Shown here: positions 44,976 to 54,282 of the stretch, one piece after another | Layout: every line of letters starts with the position of its first letter | How positions within the stretch are numbered: position 1 is the stretch's first letter | Origin: an uncultured Flavobacteriaceae bacterium | GTDB lineage: Bacteria > Bacteroidota > Bacteroidia > Flavobacteriales > Flavobacteriaceae | Length of the DNA: 64,000 nucleotides | Direction of reading: 5' to 3' | Assembly: GCA_947498845.1 (NCBI GenBank) | Contig: CANMLX010000012.1 | Coordinates: 38,449-102,448, forward strand | Notes under the pieces: model-generated | Told to the model about the DNA's origin: nothing | What the model saw: the letters and a program-made list of their open reading frames with translations, nothing else | Databases searched by the model: none | Position numbers and translations under genes: made by a program

Positions 44976-46118
44976 ATGAAATTTGCCGTAATTACTCATG
45001 TTCCACATAAACCTGTAAAAGATTCGTTTTTTGCATACGAGCCTTATGTAAGAGAAATGAATTTATGGTTTAAATATATAGATGAGGTTGAAATTGTAGC
45101 GCCAATAGTTTCTGGAGAAATATCAAAAATAGATGCCGCTTATAGGCATGAAAATATTCATTTTAATGAAATTCCATCAATAGAGTTTACGTCATTAAAA
45201 AAGGCATTTATCTCAATATTAAAAATTCCTGTTATTCTTGCTAAAATATATAACATATGTAAAAGAGCGGATCATATCCATTTACGTTGCCCTGGAAATA
45301 TTGGTTTATTGGGATGTTTAGTGCAGGTGTTTTTTCCTAAAAAAACCAAAACAGCTAAATATGCAGGAAATTGGGACCCACTGTCTAAACAACCGCTAAG
45401 TTATAGATTTCAAAAATGGCTATTGAATAATACGTTTTTTACCAAAAGCATGCAGGTTTTAGTTTATGGAGAATGGAAAGAACAGTCCAGAAATATTAAG
45501 TCCTTTTTTACCGCAACATATTATGAAAGTGATAAACACGATATAGACGATAAAGTATTAGCGAAAAAAGAAACTATATTTGATAATGAAGCGCAAAAAA
45601 AATTTTTGTTTATTGGAACACTTTCCGAAGGTAAACGGCCATTGTTAAGTGCCAAAATTATTCTACAGTTATTAAAAAAAGGATACAATGTAAGACTAGA
45701 TATTTATGGCGAAGGAAAGGAGCGTGATGTAATACATAAGTTTGTTAAAGAAAATAATATGGAAAAGCACATAACATTACATGGTAATACATCTGGAGAT
45801 GTAATTAAAAGTGCCTATACTAATGCTCATTTTTTGCTGTTTTTATCAAAGTCTGAAGGATGGCCAAAAGTAATAGCAGAAGCTATGTTTTGGGGGTGTT
45901 TACCCATATCAACCCATGTGTCGTGTATACCGTATATGCTTGATTATGGTAAAAGAGGCGCTGTTGTAGAGGCGAATACAGACAAAATAATTTCTGTTTT
46001 GGAAAACTATTTTTTAGATAGTAATAAGTATTATAAAGAAGTAAAGAATGCTATGATATGGTCTAGGCAGTTTACTATGGAAAAATTTGATAAAGAAATA
46101 AGTTATCTGGTTAAATAA
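44976..46118 (+). CDS. Family 4 glycosyltransferase (GT-B)
   Basis: GT4 enzyme of 380 residues. FAVITHVPHKPVKDSFFAYE opens it; KYAGNWDPLSKQPLSYRFQK, FLFIGTLSEGKRPLLSAKI (hinge) and LSKSEGWPKVIAEAMFWGCL (E-x7-E) identify the family. It lies between two methyltransferase genes, 1 nt after the first and 19 nt before the second. Donor unknown. Confidence 0.92.
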   Translation: MKFAVITHVPHKPVKDSFFAYEPYVREMNLWFKYIDEVEIVAPIVSGEISKIDAAYRHENIHFNEIPSIEFTSLKKAFISILKIPVILAKIYNICKRADHIHLRCPGNIGLLGCLVQVFFPKKTKTAKYAGNWDPLSKQPLSYRFQKWLLNNTFFTKSMQVLVYGEWKEQSRNIKSFFTATYYESDKHDIDDKVLAKKETIFDNEAQKKFLFIGTLSEGKRPLLSAKIILQLLKKGYNVRLDIYGEGKERDVIHKFVKENNMEKHITLHGNTSGDVIKSAYTNAHFLLFLSKSEGWPKVIAEAMFWGCLPISTHVSCIPYMLDYGKRGAVVEANTDKIISVLENYFLDSNKYYKEVKNAMIWSRQFTMEKFDKEISYLVK

Positions 46119-46137
46119 TAACGGTTTATATTAGTAT

Positions 46138-46848
46138 ATGTATTCAGAAGGAAAATATTTTCAAGATCCAACTAGGCATTCAGAAGATAGTGAGTATAAG
46201 GTTAAGGCGATAAAGCGTATTTTAATTAAATATTTAGCTAATAATAACATAGAAATAAAATCTTATGCAGATGTAGGTTGTGGTTCGGGAACAATAGTTA
46301 AGCTGTTAGCTAGGGAGTTGAAACAAGTATTTACTTCGTTAAAAGTTATTAAAGGTTTTGATGTATCACCGCATGTAGCAGATATAGATGATGCTATTGT
46401 TGATTTTTATTTTGAAGATTTTACAAAAACTAATGAAAGTTTTGATTTAGTAACCCTAAATGACGTTTTTGAGCATGTGCCAGATCCAGTAACTTTTTTA
46501 AAAGAAGTAGGGAAAAGATCTAAACATGTGGTAATGCATATTCCTTTGGAAGACAGCTTATCTGTTAATTTAAGGAATCTTCAGAATAAAAAAATAAAGA
46601 ATCCAGGGCATTTAGTTTTTTTAAATATCAATTCAGCGATTAATTTAATTACATTTTCAGGGTTAAAGGTTGTAGATTATGAGTATTCAAAAGAAGCATT
46701 AAAGGCACCATCAAACAATAAAACGATTTTACAAAAGGTAACGTATCCATTTAAGGCACTATTATTAAACTTAAATCCTTATTTGTTTTCTAAATTATTT
46801 GGGATTAGTATTGTGGTTATAGCTAAGGGAATTGATTTAAATGAATAA
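46138..46848 (+). CDS. Class I SAM-dependent methyltransferase
   Basis: 236-residue methyltransferase with motif I YADVGCGSGTIVKLLA (about residues 44-59), VIKGFDVSPHVADIDD and FDLVTLNDVFEHVPDPVTFL, the Methyltransf_11/23 pattern. Its stop overlaps the next GT4 gene by 8 nt. Substrate unknown. Confidence 0.87.
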   Translation: MYSEGKYFQDPTRHSEDSEYKVKAIKRILIKYLANNNIEIKSYADVGCGSGTIVKLLARELKQVFTSLKVIKGFDVSPHVADIDDAIVDFYFEDFTKTNESFDLVTLNDVFEHVPDPVTFLKEVGKRSKHVVMHIPLEDSLSVNLRNLQNKKIKNPGHLVFLNINSAINLITFSGLKVVDYEYSKEALKAPSNNKTILQKVTYPFKALLLNLNPYLFSKLFGISIVVIAKGIDLNE

Positions 46849-47923
46849 TAACGTTAGAATACTTCAATTAATAGATTCTCTAGAAATAGGGGGCTCGGAA
46901 AGAATGAGTGTAAATATGTATAATACATTTACGTCTTGTAATATTGATAACCATTTAGTTGTGTCAAGAAAATCGGGTGCTTTATATAGTTTTATTAAAG
47001 ATAAAAACAATGTTACTTTTTTAAACAAAAAAGGTTTTTTTGATGTCGTTGCTTTTTTAAAATTATTTAAATTGATAAGAAATTACCAACCCTCTGTAAT
47101 TCATGCACATCAAACCTCTATTTACTGGGCATTTTTTGCAAAGCTATTATTTCCAAAAAAGATAATTATATGGCATGATCACTGGGGATTTAGTGATTTG
47201 TTAAAAGATTCAGATAGGCGAGCAATTAGAAAGTTATCATTTTTAATAGATGGTGTAGTTTGTGTAAATGATAAGATAAAGCAATGGAATATTAATAACT
47301 TAAGGGTAAAAGAAGAACATATTAAGTATATACGTAACTACCCGGTTTTTGAAAAAAGTGCAGTTAAGCCAACAAATGTATTTACTATGGTTTGCTTAGC
47401 GAATATACGAGATCAAAAAGATCATGAAAACTTATTAAAAGCTTGTGCATTATTGAATGAAGAAAAACTAAATTTTAAATTGTTTTTAGCGGGCTCTTTA
47501 GAAGATACTAGTTATGTAGAAAGAATTAAAAAACTAATAAAGACACTTAAACTAAATACCAAGGTAGAAATTTTAGGCCCTGTTATTAATATTTCTGAAA
47601 TTTTAAGTAATGCAGATGTTGGGGTTTTAAGTTCTATGAGCGAAGGCTTGCCATTATCCCTTTTAGAATATGGAATGGCAGAATTACCAGTAGTATGCAC
47701 TAATGTAGGGCAATGTAGCGAAGTATTAGGCAACGGTGAATTTGGTTGGGTAGTACCGCCTAAATCACCTAAAGACTTGGCATTAGCTATTAAAAAAGTA
47801 TATAAAAAACCTGAAGAAGCTCATTTTAAAGCTATGGCTTTAAAAGAGAATATTCTGGAAAATTATGGCGCTAAAGGGTTTGTTAAAGTGTATTTTAAAT
47901 TAATAGATGTTATCAAAAATTAA
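46841..47923 (+). CDS. Family 4 glycosyltransferase (GT-B)
   Basis: GT4 enzyme of 360 residues. ILQLIDSLEIGGSERMSVNM is the typical N-terminal G-G-x-E loop, VIHAHQTSIYWAFFAKLL and IIWHDHWGF the acceptor side, and SSMSEGLPLSLLEYGMAELP the E-x7-E donor motif. It overlaps the preceding methyltransferase by 8 nt and precedes the polymerase/ligase gene by 6 nt. Confidence 0.93.
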   Translation: MNNNVRILQLIDSLEIGGSERMSVNMYNTFTSCNIDNHLVVSRKSGALYSFIKDKNNVTFLNKKGFFDVVAFLKLFKLIRNYQPSVIHAHQTSIYWAFFAKLLFPKKIIIWHDHWGFSDLLKDSDRRAIRKLSFLIDGVVCVNDKIKQWNINNLRVKEEHIKYIRNYPVFEKSAVKPTNVFTMVCLANIRDQKDHENLLKACALLNEEKLNFKLFLAGSLEDTSYVERIKKLIKTLKLNTKVEILGPVINISEILSNADVGVLSSMSEGLPLSLLEYGMAELPVVCTNVGQCSEVLGNGEFGWVVPPKSPKDLALAIKKVYKKPEEAHFKAMALKENILENYGAKGFVKVYFKLIDVIKN

Positions 47924-47929
47924 AGGGTA

Positions 47930-49288
47930 ATGCAGTTATCTTTATATCATAAGCTTATTATTTTTCATGTCTTTTTAGGGGTAGCAGTATTTCTGTTTAA
48001 GCCCTTAGCTTTGTTATATTTTATTTTTACAACGTTTTATTTTATTTACAAGCTTTTTACAGTGCCGCAAAAAAATAAAACCTTTTATGTGCTTTTGGCA
48101 TGTGCATATATTGTTGGATCAGAGGTGTTTTTAAGAATGAATAATGGGACATTCTTTTATGAGGCGAGTAAATATCTGGTAATAATATTTGTCTTGATTG
48201 GTATACTAACAACAGGATTTAGTACCAAAGGTTTAAGCTATGGTTTTTATATTCTGCTACTTATACCTGCAATTTTTGTTGCTATTTCTAATATGGGTAT
48301 TGAAACCAATTTAAGGAAAGCGATAGCATTTAATTTGAGTGGCCCTGTTTGTCTTGGACTATCGGCATTATACTGTTATGGAAAGTCTGTAAGTTTTCAA
48401 CAATTTAAATTGGTATTATTGGTTATGTTTTTACCAGTAGTTAGTATGACTACGTATTTGTTTTTATACACACCTAATTTGCAAGATGTTATTACTGGAA
48501 CAGAATCAAATTTTGCAACATCTGGAGGTTTTGGTCCCAATCAAGTAGCAACAGTCCTAGGGCTAGGAATGTTTGTAATGGCATCACGTTTTTTTATGTC
48601 TAAGGAAAATAAATTATTAAAAATTTTTGATTTGGTGATTTTAGGAGCAATAGGTTTTAGGGCTATTGTGACTTTTAGTAGAGGAGGTGTGGTAACGGCA
48701 ATTGTCATGATCTTATTTTTTCTTTTGTTATATTACGTAAAGGTTAACGTGAGGTATAAACGTAAAATTTTCTTTTCTCTCTTAGCCTTTTTTACTCTTG
48801 CAGTTGCTACTTGGATTATAAGTTCGGTTGAGACAGGAGGATTTATAGATAAGCGCTATGCTAACGAGGATGCAGCAGGAAGGGAAAAACAAGACATAAC
48901 AACAGGAAGAACAGATTTAATTGTTTTTGAGATTAAACAATTTTTGGAGCATCCTGTTTTGGGTATAGGCGTTGGTAAAGTAAAAGAAAAACGTTTGGAA
49001 GAAACAGGTGTTTTAGCCGCCTCGCATAATGAATTAAGTAGAATCTTAGCAGAACATGGTACGCTTGGGATAGTAGCATTTGTAGTAATATTATTAATAC
49101 CTCTATTTCACAGATTGGGAAATAAGTCTAACATATTTTTTTATTCGTTTTATCTATTTTGGTTATTAACCATAAACCATTCTGCAATGCGAATCGCTGC
49201 ACCCGCATTTATTTATAGTTTATGTATTTTGAATATAGTTTATGAAAAACCTGCTTTACATAGGCAACGCATTATCGCAAAAAGGTAA
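47930..49288 (+). CDS. O-antigen ligase / Wzy-type polymerase (Wzy_C family)
   Basis: Polytopic membrane protein of 452 residues with about ten hydrophobic segments. The large periplasmic loop near residues 305-370 carries TTGRTDLIVFEIKQFLEHPV, LGIGVGKVKEKR and AASHNELSRILAEHGTLGIV, the pattern shared by WaaL ligases and Wzy polymerases with its conserved Arg and His. Ligase or polymerase cannot be separated by sequence alone. The next gene starts 47 nt inside its 3' end, a long overlap for this locus. Confidence 0.88.
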   Translation: MQLSLYHKLIIFHVFLGVAVFLFKPLALLYFIFTTFYFIYKLFTVPQKNKTFYVLLACAYIVGSEVFLRMNNGTFFYEASKYLVIIFVLIGILTTGFSTKGLSYGFYILLLIPAIFVAISNMGIETNLRKAIAFNLSGPVCLGLSALYCYGKSVSFQQFKLVLLVMFLPVVSMTTYLFLYTPNLQDVITGTESNFATSGGFGPNQVATVLGLGMFVMASRFFMSKENKLLKIFDLVILGAIGFRAIVTFSRGGVVTAIVMILFFLLLYYVKVNVRYKRKIFFSLLAFFTLAVATWIISSVETGGFIDKRYANEDAAGREKQDITTGRTDLIVFEIKQFLEHPVLGIGVGKVKEKRLEETGVLAASHNELSRILAEHGTLGIVAFVVILLIPLFHRLGNKSNIFFYSFYLFWLLTINHSAMRIAAPAFIYSLCILNIVYEKPALHRQRIIAKR

Positions 49289-50252
49289 AACATCTACAAC
49301 AATAGATACATTAAGTAAATCGCTTCAAAAAGAAGGGTTTAATGTTTATGTAGTTTCAAGAAAGACCAATAAACTATACCGTTTATTTGATATGTTGTTT
49401 TCAATTATGAGTTATAGGAAACATGTGGACTATGTAATTATAGACACCTACAGTACATTAAATTTTTATTATGCATTTTTATGTAGTCAATTATGTAGAA
49501 TGTTAAAGTTAAAATATATACCAATCTTGCATGGAGGAGATTTGCCTAAACGGTTAGAAAAATCACCTAAATTTTCCAAGACCATATTTAGTAATGCCTA
49601 CGTAAATGTGGCGCCGTCGTTATATCTCAAATCGTATTTTCAGGATAAAGGATATAATAATATTAAATACATACCTAACACGATAGAACTCAAAAAATAT
49701 AAATATCAAGAGAGAGCTTATAAGCAAATAAAATTATTATGGGTAAGATCGTTTTCAAAACTCTATAATCCAACTTTAGCAGTAAAGCTTTTAAAATCTT
49801 TAAGAGAACAAGGACAGCAAGCTAGTTTATGCATGATTGGACCAGATAATGATGGGAGTTTAATAGAAACAAAACAGCTAGCTAAAAAACTAAATTTAAA
49901 TGTAGAGTTCACAGGTAAGCTTACTAAGGAACAATGGCATGAAAAATCTCAAGAATTTAATGTGTTTATTAATACCACTAATGTCGATAATACACCTGTA
50001 AGTGTTATAGAAGCCATGGCATTAGGATTGCCAGTAATATCAACCAATGTAGGAGGGATGCCTTTTTTAATTAATAATGAGGTAGATGGAATATTGGTGG
50101 AACCAAATAATATAGAGGCTTTTAAAAATAGTATCCTAAATCTAATAAGGAATAAAAAAGCAACAGATCAAATAGCTGCAAATGCTCGAAAAAAAGTAGA
50201 AGAGTTTGATTGGGATATTATAAAGCATAAATGGTTTTCCATTCTAAGCTAA
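49242..50252 (+). CDS. Family 4 glycosyltransferase (GT-B)
   Basis: GT4 enzyme of 336 residues. NLLYIGNALSQKGKTSTTID is the start, IPILHGGDLPKRLEKSPKFS the acceptor region, LLWVRSFSKLYNPTLAVKLL the hinge and NTTNVDNTPVSVIEAMALGL the donor motif with Asp in place of the first Glu. The ATG at 49242 lies within the ligase/polymerase gene; the first strand motif begins right after it, so the overlap is probably real. It is the last glycosyltransferase of the locus. Confidence 0.9.
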   Translation: MKNLLYIGNALSQKGKTSTTIDTLSKSLQKEGFNVYVVSRKTNKLYRLFDMLFSIMSYRKHVDYVIIDTYSTLNFYYAFLCSQLCRMLKLKYIPILHGGDLPKRLEKSPKFSKTIFSNAYVNVAPSLYLKSYFQDKGYNNIKYIPNTIELKKYKYQERAYKQIKLLWVRSFSKLYNPTLAVKLLKSLREQGQQASLCMIGPDNDGSLIETKQLAKKLNLNVEFTGKLTKEQWHEKSQEFNVFINTTNVDNTPVSVIEAMALGLPVISTNVGGMPFLINNEVDGILVEPNNIEAFKNSILNLIRNKKATDQIAANARKKVEEFDWDIIKHKWFSILS

Positions 50253-50257
50253 CTTAG

Positions 50258-50265
50258 TATCTTTG
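50258..50265 (+). promoter_or_regulatory. Putative Bacteroidetes -7 promoter element
   Basis: TATCTTTG matches TAnnTTTG exactly, begins 6 nt after the stop of the preceding glycosyltransferase and ends 24 nt before the ATG of the initiating transferase. It could give the last gene of the locus its own transcription. No good TTG -33 box is visible at the usual spacing. Confidence 0.45.
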
Positions 50266-50289
50266 TTATCCATTATTCCCCTAACTAAC

Positions 50290-51687
50290 ATGCCTAAAAA
50301 TAGTATTCATTTTGATATATCCGAACGTAAAGTATTATTACGGTTATTCGATATCGTATTTATACTTCTAACCCTATACTTTGTTGATTCAATATTTGAT
50401 TTTGAGTATTTTTCGATCTCAAAAGAAAAATGGAAATGGTTGGTTGTTCTTATTGTTTATGTATCAATTTTCGGGACTGTTTTTGAATTGTATGATTTAC
50501 AAAAATCGAGCAAATTAGAGACATTTTGGGTGAGTATTTTTCTCACCACATCTACCACAGTTTTATTTAACTTACTTACACCGTTTTTTACACCCCTATT
50601 ACCAGAAAGTAGACTCCAAATACTTTATTTTTTCATCTCAATTTTAATAGCTCTTTTAGGCTGGAGAATTATATATATAACATTAATTACAACACCTCGT
50701 TTTTACAAAAGGGTATTGTTGGTTGGTGAAATTTCTAATATAAAATCAATAATTAGAACGTTTAAAAATTCTGATCCTAATTATAAAGTTGTAGGTTTTG
50801 TTAATTGTGAAGTAAGTGACGGATATGAAGATAAAATTAAATTCACAGGGCTGCAGGAATACCATCCTAAAGACATGTATCACATTATTAAAGAGCACAG
50901 TATATCTGAGGTGGTTGTAGCTACATATAACTCCGAAAACATAACACCAGATATCTATAGACAATTAATGGGTTTATTGGAAAATGGCATACCTATAAAA
51001 GAGTATACGCAAGTCTATGAAGAGTTAACCCAGCGTATACCTGTACAATTTGTAGGTAAAGATTTTTATAAATACTTCCCTTTTAGTAGAAATAATCAAA
51101 ACAAAATGTATTTGCTTTTTTATCGTCTTTTTGATTTGTCAATTTCTATAGTTGGTATTTTATTAGGCGTTCTTTTTATACCACTCATTTTATTAGGAAA
51201 TTTAATTGGAAATAAAGGCCCTCTTTTTTATATACAAGAACGTGTAGGCAAAAACGGTAATTTATTTAAAATAATTAAATACCGGACTATGATACCTAAT
51301 GCTGAAAAAAATGGAGCAGTTTGGGCAAAAAAGAACGATGCAAGAATAACTGTTTTTGGTAAGTTTTTAAGGAATTCGCGGTTAGATGAAATCCCTCAAT
51401 TTATTAATGTTTTAAAAGGAGAAATGAGCTTAATTGGTCCAAGACCAGAACGTCCACATTTTGTTAGAGAACTCTCACAGGTTTTACCTTTTTATGATAC
51501 CAGACATATCGTAAAACCTGGTTTAACAGGATGGGCTCAAGTAAAAACCAGATATGGTTCTACTGTAAATGATAGCTTACTTAAACTTCAATATGATTTG
51601 TATTATATTAAACACAGAAGCTTTGTTTTAGACGTAAATATTCTTTTTAAAACCTTGAGTACAGTTATCTTCTTTAGGGGACAGTAA
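50290..51687 (+). CDS. Polyprenyl-phosphate sugar-1-phosphate transferase (initiating, WbaP/WcaJ type)
   Basis: Initiates repeat-unit assembly by moving a sugar 1-phosphate to undecaprenyl phosphate. The N-terminal half has about four to five membrane helices and a CoA-binding-like domain (FYKRVLLVGEISNIKSIIRT). The C-terminal catalytic domain has IQERVGKNGNLFKIIKYRTM, FLRNSRLDEIPQFINVLKGE, MSLIGPRPERPHFV and KPGLTGWAQV, the full bacterial sugar transferase signature. I chose the ATG at 50290 (MPKNSIHFDISERK, 465 residues) over a TTG at 50263, which would fall inside the promoter-like box. It ends the polysaccharide locus. Confidence 0.94.
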   Translation: MPKNSIHFDISERKVLLRLFDIVFILLTLYFVDSIFDFEYFSISKEKWKWLVVLIVYVSIFGTVFELYDLQKSSKLETFWVSIFLTTSTTVLFNLLTPFFTPLLPESRLQILYFFISILIALLGWRIIYITLITTPRFYKRVLLVGEISNIKSIIRTFKNSDPNYKVVGFVNCEVSDGYEDKIKFTGLQEYHPKDMYHIIKEHSISEVVVATYNSENITPDIYRQLMGLLENGIPIKEYTQVYEELTQRIPVQFVGKDFYKYFPFSRNNQNKMYLLFYRLFDLSISIVGILLGVLFIPLILLGNLIGNKGPLFYIQERVGKNGNLFKIIKYRTMIPNAEKNGAVWAKKNDARITVFGKFLRNSRLDEIPQFINVLKGEMSLIGPRPERPHFVRELSQVLPFYDTRHIVKPGLTGWAQVKTRYGSTVNDSLLKLQYDLYYIKHRSFVLDVNILFKTLSTVIFFRGQ

Positions 51688-51694
51688 CTTTATT

Positions 51695-51731
51695 TGCTTA
51701 CTGCTTACTGCTTACTGCTTATACTGCTTAC
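51695..51731. repeat. Heptanucleotide tandem repeat (unit TGCTTAC)
   Basis: Three perfect units of TGCTTAC followed by an interrupted fourth and a fifth. The array covers the intergenic gap between two convergent genes and the last codons of the minus-strand DUF4105 gene, whose stop at 51705-51707 lies inside it. On the minus strand the unit reads AGTAAGC, one base different from AGTAGGC at 63926-64000. Confidence 0.85.
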
Positions 51732-52907
51732 TACCTTGAGCCTACCAGAAAAGTGTTTTATCAAGAACAAATATCTAGCAAAAAGAACCACTAGTAAAGG
51801 AATTAAACCAATAGCAAAAACCTGAACACCAATTATCCAATGCAGCGTTAAAAGACATAACATAATTAGTAGAAACTTCAGATATTTAATAAACCAAGCG
51901 TTTACTTTATTTTTTAGTATTTGACCAATCATCAAAACATTTAAAACAAAAGCCCATAGTAAATTATAATTTTGATGTGTCCCTGTATGATCTGTAGCAA
52001 ACCAGAGCAATAGAATAAAAATGCCTACAATACCAGTGAGCATAAATAACAAAACATCTATCCATTTAGATCTTTTATTATTTTTAAAATCTTTATAAGT
52101 AATAAAAAGAATAATCAAGGCAATAACACTAAGAATAAATAAAGGACTGGTAAAAAATGAAATATTGGCTTTAGTTACTTTCTTTTTGTAAACAGCTTGC
52201 GTATGTTTTACCAATGGTTTACCTGTTATTTTATGTTTAGCGACCTCAAAAAACCTGTAAATATTGTTAGGTAAAAACATCTGTTCCACGGCGGTTGCTT
52301 TTCTATCTATAACAGAACCTAGGGCTATATCTATACCAAAACTTCCCCAAGTATTTTTAGTGACATTATCATAAATTAAACGTCTAAATGTTTTTTGAGT
52401 GTAATCTTCAGGAAGGTTAAATTTAATATTATTATTAGTGGTAATATTTACCACATCTTTAATACGTGTAGCACAATTATCAAAAAAGAACTCGTATAAA
52501 TAGTCTCGGTTTTCAGGCTTGTAATTGTTAATTAAATAATTGTGAAGTTGTTGTTTTTCGCTTTGCGATAAATCTAAAACTTGTTCTTTAATACTTCTGT
52601 TAAGATATTGATAGATATGATGAAAACGTTTAAAAGTAGATTTACTAATTTGATATTTTAATCTTCCTTGAGCAAATTTTAGATAAAAATTGGGTGTATT
52701 AAAATCGTATTGACCAAATCCATAAACAATATCCAACCCATTGATACCATCTTTAATTCTAAAAGCACTATGGCCAAAGGCATCATTTAATGAGTTTCCA
52801 GGACCAACAGTTAAAACACTTATTTCAGCCTTAGGTGAAAGTGTGTGTTGCGCGTTTAATGATAAAAATAGAACTGAAAACAGAAGGAGTAAAATACGTT
52901 GTCTCAT
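51705..52907 (-). CDS. DUF4105 domain-containing membrane protein
   Basis: 400-residue protein with an N-terminal signal sequence (MRQRILLLLFSVLFLSLNA). The DUF4105 region has VLTVGPGNSLNDAFGHSAFR, IVYGFGQYDFNTPNFYLKFA and YEFFFDNCATRIKDVV (Asn-Cys, the presumed active-site area related to NlpC/P60- or lacto-N-biosidase-N-type folds). From about residue 245 to 390 there are four to five membrane helices. Its function is not known; a cell-envelope role is likely. Its last codons are read from the heptamer repeat, giving a VSSISSKQ end. It shares one base (TAATG) with the preceding barrel gene. Confidence 0.85.
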   Translation of the reverse strand: MRQRILLLLFSVLFLSLNAQHTLSPKAEISVLTVGPGNSLNDAFGHSAFRIKDGINGLDIVYGFGQYDFNTPNFYLKFAQGRLKYQISKSTFKRFHHIYQYLNRSIKEQVLDLSQSEKQQLHNYLINNYKPENRDYLYEFFFDNCATRIKDVVNITTNNNIKFNLPEDYTQKTFRRLIYDNVTKNTWGSFGIDIALGSVIDRKATAVEQMFLPNNIYRFFEVAKHKITGKPLVKHTQAVYKKKVTKANISFFTSPLFILSVIALIILFITYKDFKNNKRSKWIDVLLFMLTGIVGIFILLLWFATDHTGTHQNYNLLWAFVLNVLMIGQILKNKVNAWFIKYLKFLLIMLCLLTLHWIIGVQVFAIGLIPLLVVLFARYLFLIKHFSGRLKVVSSISSKQ

Positions 52908-54004
52908 TATCTAAAAATACTAAAATCAAGCTTTAAAGAAAATACATTAGAGTACAAAGCTACACTTTGATCTCCAATATCTGTAAACGCATAATCTAAC
53001 TGTATACCATTGTATTTAAAACCAACACCAAAACTAGGTTGAAATGTTAATTGATCGGTATTGTCAATCTGTAATTCGTTCTGGAAATTTCCCATACCAC
53101 CACGTAAATAGACCATGTCAATATAACTAAATTCAAGACCTAAAGCAGGATTTATACTGGCGAACGATGTGGAAATAATATCATTGTTTTCTTCAAAACG
53201 TACATTTAAGTTGGCAGCAGCAAGTAATTTATAATCATAGTTAAATGTTATAAGTTTAGAAGCTCCTATTTGGAGTTTAGGAATAGTAATCTCGGTAGTT
53301 TCTGGGAGTTCTTGATTCTGGCCTTCAACAGCATTTCTAATAGTTTCAAATTCATCTTCATCGATAGCCCAAGCATTATATGTAGTTGTAATGTCTCTGG
53401 CCATGATACCAAAATTCCAATCATTTTCAGTTTTAAATTGAATACCTATATCAAAACCAAATCCCCAAGAAGAAGCAAAATCTCCAATCACTCTTCTAAT
53501 AACTTTAGCATTAACCCCATAATTGAGACCTTGAATGGGTAATTTTCTAGCATAAGAGAATGTTAACCCATAATCTGCAGTAGAAAATAAACTAATTCTA
53601 TCGTAGTTAATATTACCTTGCTCATCAATAAGTTGTGTTGTATTTAATATATCATCTACAGCAAAACGTATAAGCGAAACACCTATAACGCTTCTATCAT
53701 CCAAAGGCATGGCAAAGGCTGCATAATTATAATTAGCAATATTTGCAAAGTAGCTAGAATGCATTAAAGCCAATTGATTATCCTCAACATGTACCATACC
53801 AGCTGGATTCCAATAGCCAGAATTAACATCGTTAGTGTGAGATGCAACAGCACTGCTCATACCTAAAGCAGCAGCATCAACACCAATATTCATAAATTCA
53901 TTAGAATATTTTCTAACAGCTTGACTGTATAGAGATAATGTTATAGTACAGAGTAAAATAGTTATGTAATACCTCAAACGCAATTTTTTTACAAAGATGC
54001 ACAT
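52907..54004 (-). CDS. PorV/PorQ-family outer-membrane beta-barrel protein
   Basis: 365-residue outer-membrane protein of the type IX secretion-associated PorV/PorQ/FadL-like group. A signal sequence (KLRLRYYITILLCTITLSLYSQ) is followed by the family opening GVDAAALGMSSAVASHTNDV and SGYWNPAGMVHVEDNQLALM, and the rest alternates in beta-strand style, ending in the aromatic SLKLDFSIFR suited to barrel insertion. PorV carries cargo to attachment in type IX secretion; whether this paralogue does is unknown. It starts at ATG 54004 and is co-transcribed with the DUF4105 gene. Confidence 0.85.
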   Translation of the reverse strand: MCIFVKKLRLRYYITILLCTITLSLYSQAVRKYSNEFMNIGVDAAALGMSSAVASHTNDVNSGYWNPAGMVHVEDNQLALMHSSYFANIANYNYAAFAMPLDDRSVIGVSLIRFAVDDILNTTQLIDEQGNINYDRISLFSTADYGLTFSYARKLPIQGLNYGVNAKVIRRVIGDFASSWGFGFDIGIQFKTENDWNFGIMARDITTTYNAWAIDEDEFETIRNAVEGQNQELPETTEITIPKLQIGASKLITFNYDYKLLAAANLNVRFEENNDIISTSFASINPALGLEFSYIDMVYLRGGMGNFQNELQIDNTDQLTFQPSFGVGFKYNGIQLDYAFTDIGDQSVALYSNVFSLKLDFSIFR

Positions 54005-54050
54005 AATTTATAAACCTATAAACTTGAAATTATAATAGATATTGTTTATT

Positions 54051-54228
54051 ATATCAGTTCTAATGCGAAATTTTTCAAAAGAAAATAGAATATTTAAGCT
54101 AGACAAAATAAAATTCATGGATCTGCCTAACGCTAGTCAGTTAGCCTAAGTGTTGGTTTTATTTTATAATGAAGCATAGTGCAAAAAGAACTATTATATT
54201 TGAGAAATTTTTACCTTAGAAATGGTAT
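54051..54228. mobile_element. MITE-like element with terminal inverted repeats (copy 1)
   Basis: Non-coding element between the barrel gene and pssA. The first 38 bases (from 54051, ATATCAGTTCTAATG...) and the reverse complement of the last 38 (from 54228, ATACCATTTCTAAGG...) agree at 27 of 38 positions without gaps. The interior includes TAGCCTAA (54142-54149) and a later TAATGAAG, both with counterparts in copy 2 at 55871-56032. No reading frame is inside it. An exact -7 box (54195-54202) lies in its right arm and points toward pssA. Confidence 0.6.
54195..54202 (+). promoter_or_regulatory. Putative Bacteroidetes -7 promoter element
   Basis: TATATTTG matches TAnnTTTG and lies 80 nt upstream of the pssA ATG, inside the right arm of the MITE-like element. 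No convincing TTG -33 box is seen upstream, so this is only a candidate. Confidence 0.4.
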
Positions 54229-54282
54229 TACTTGTTTTAGACGAAAATTGTTTATTATTTTTACGAAAAATATGTTTTTTAA

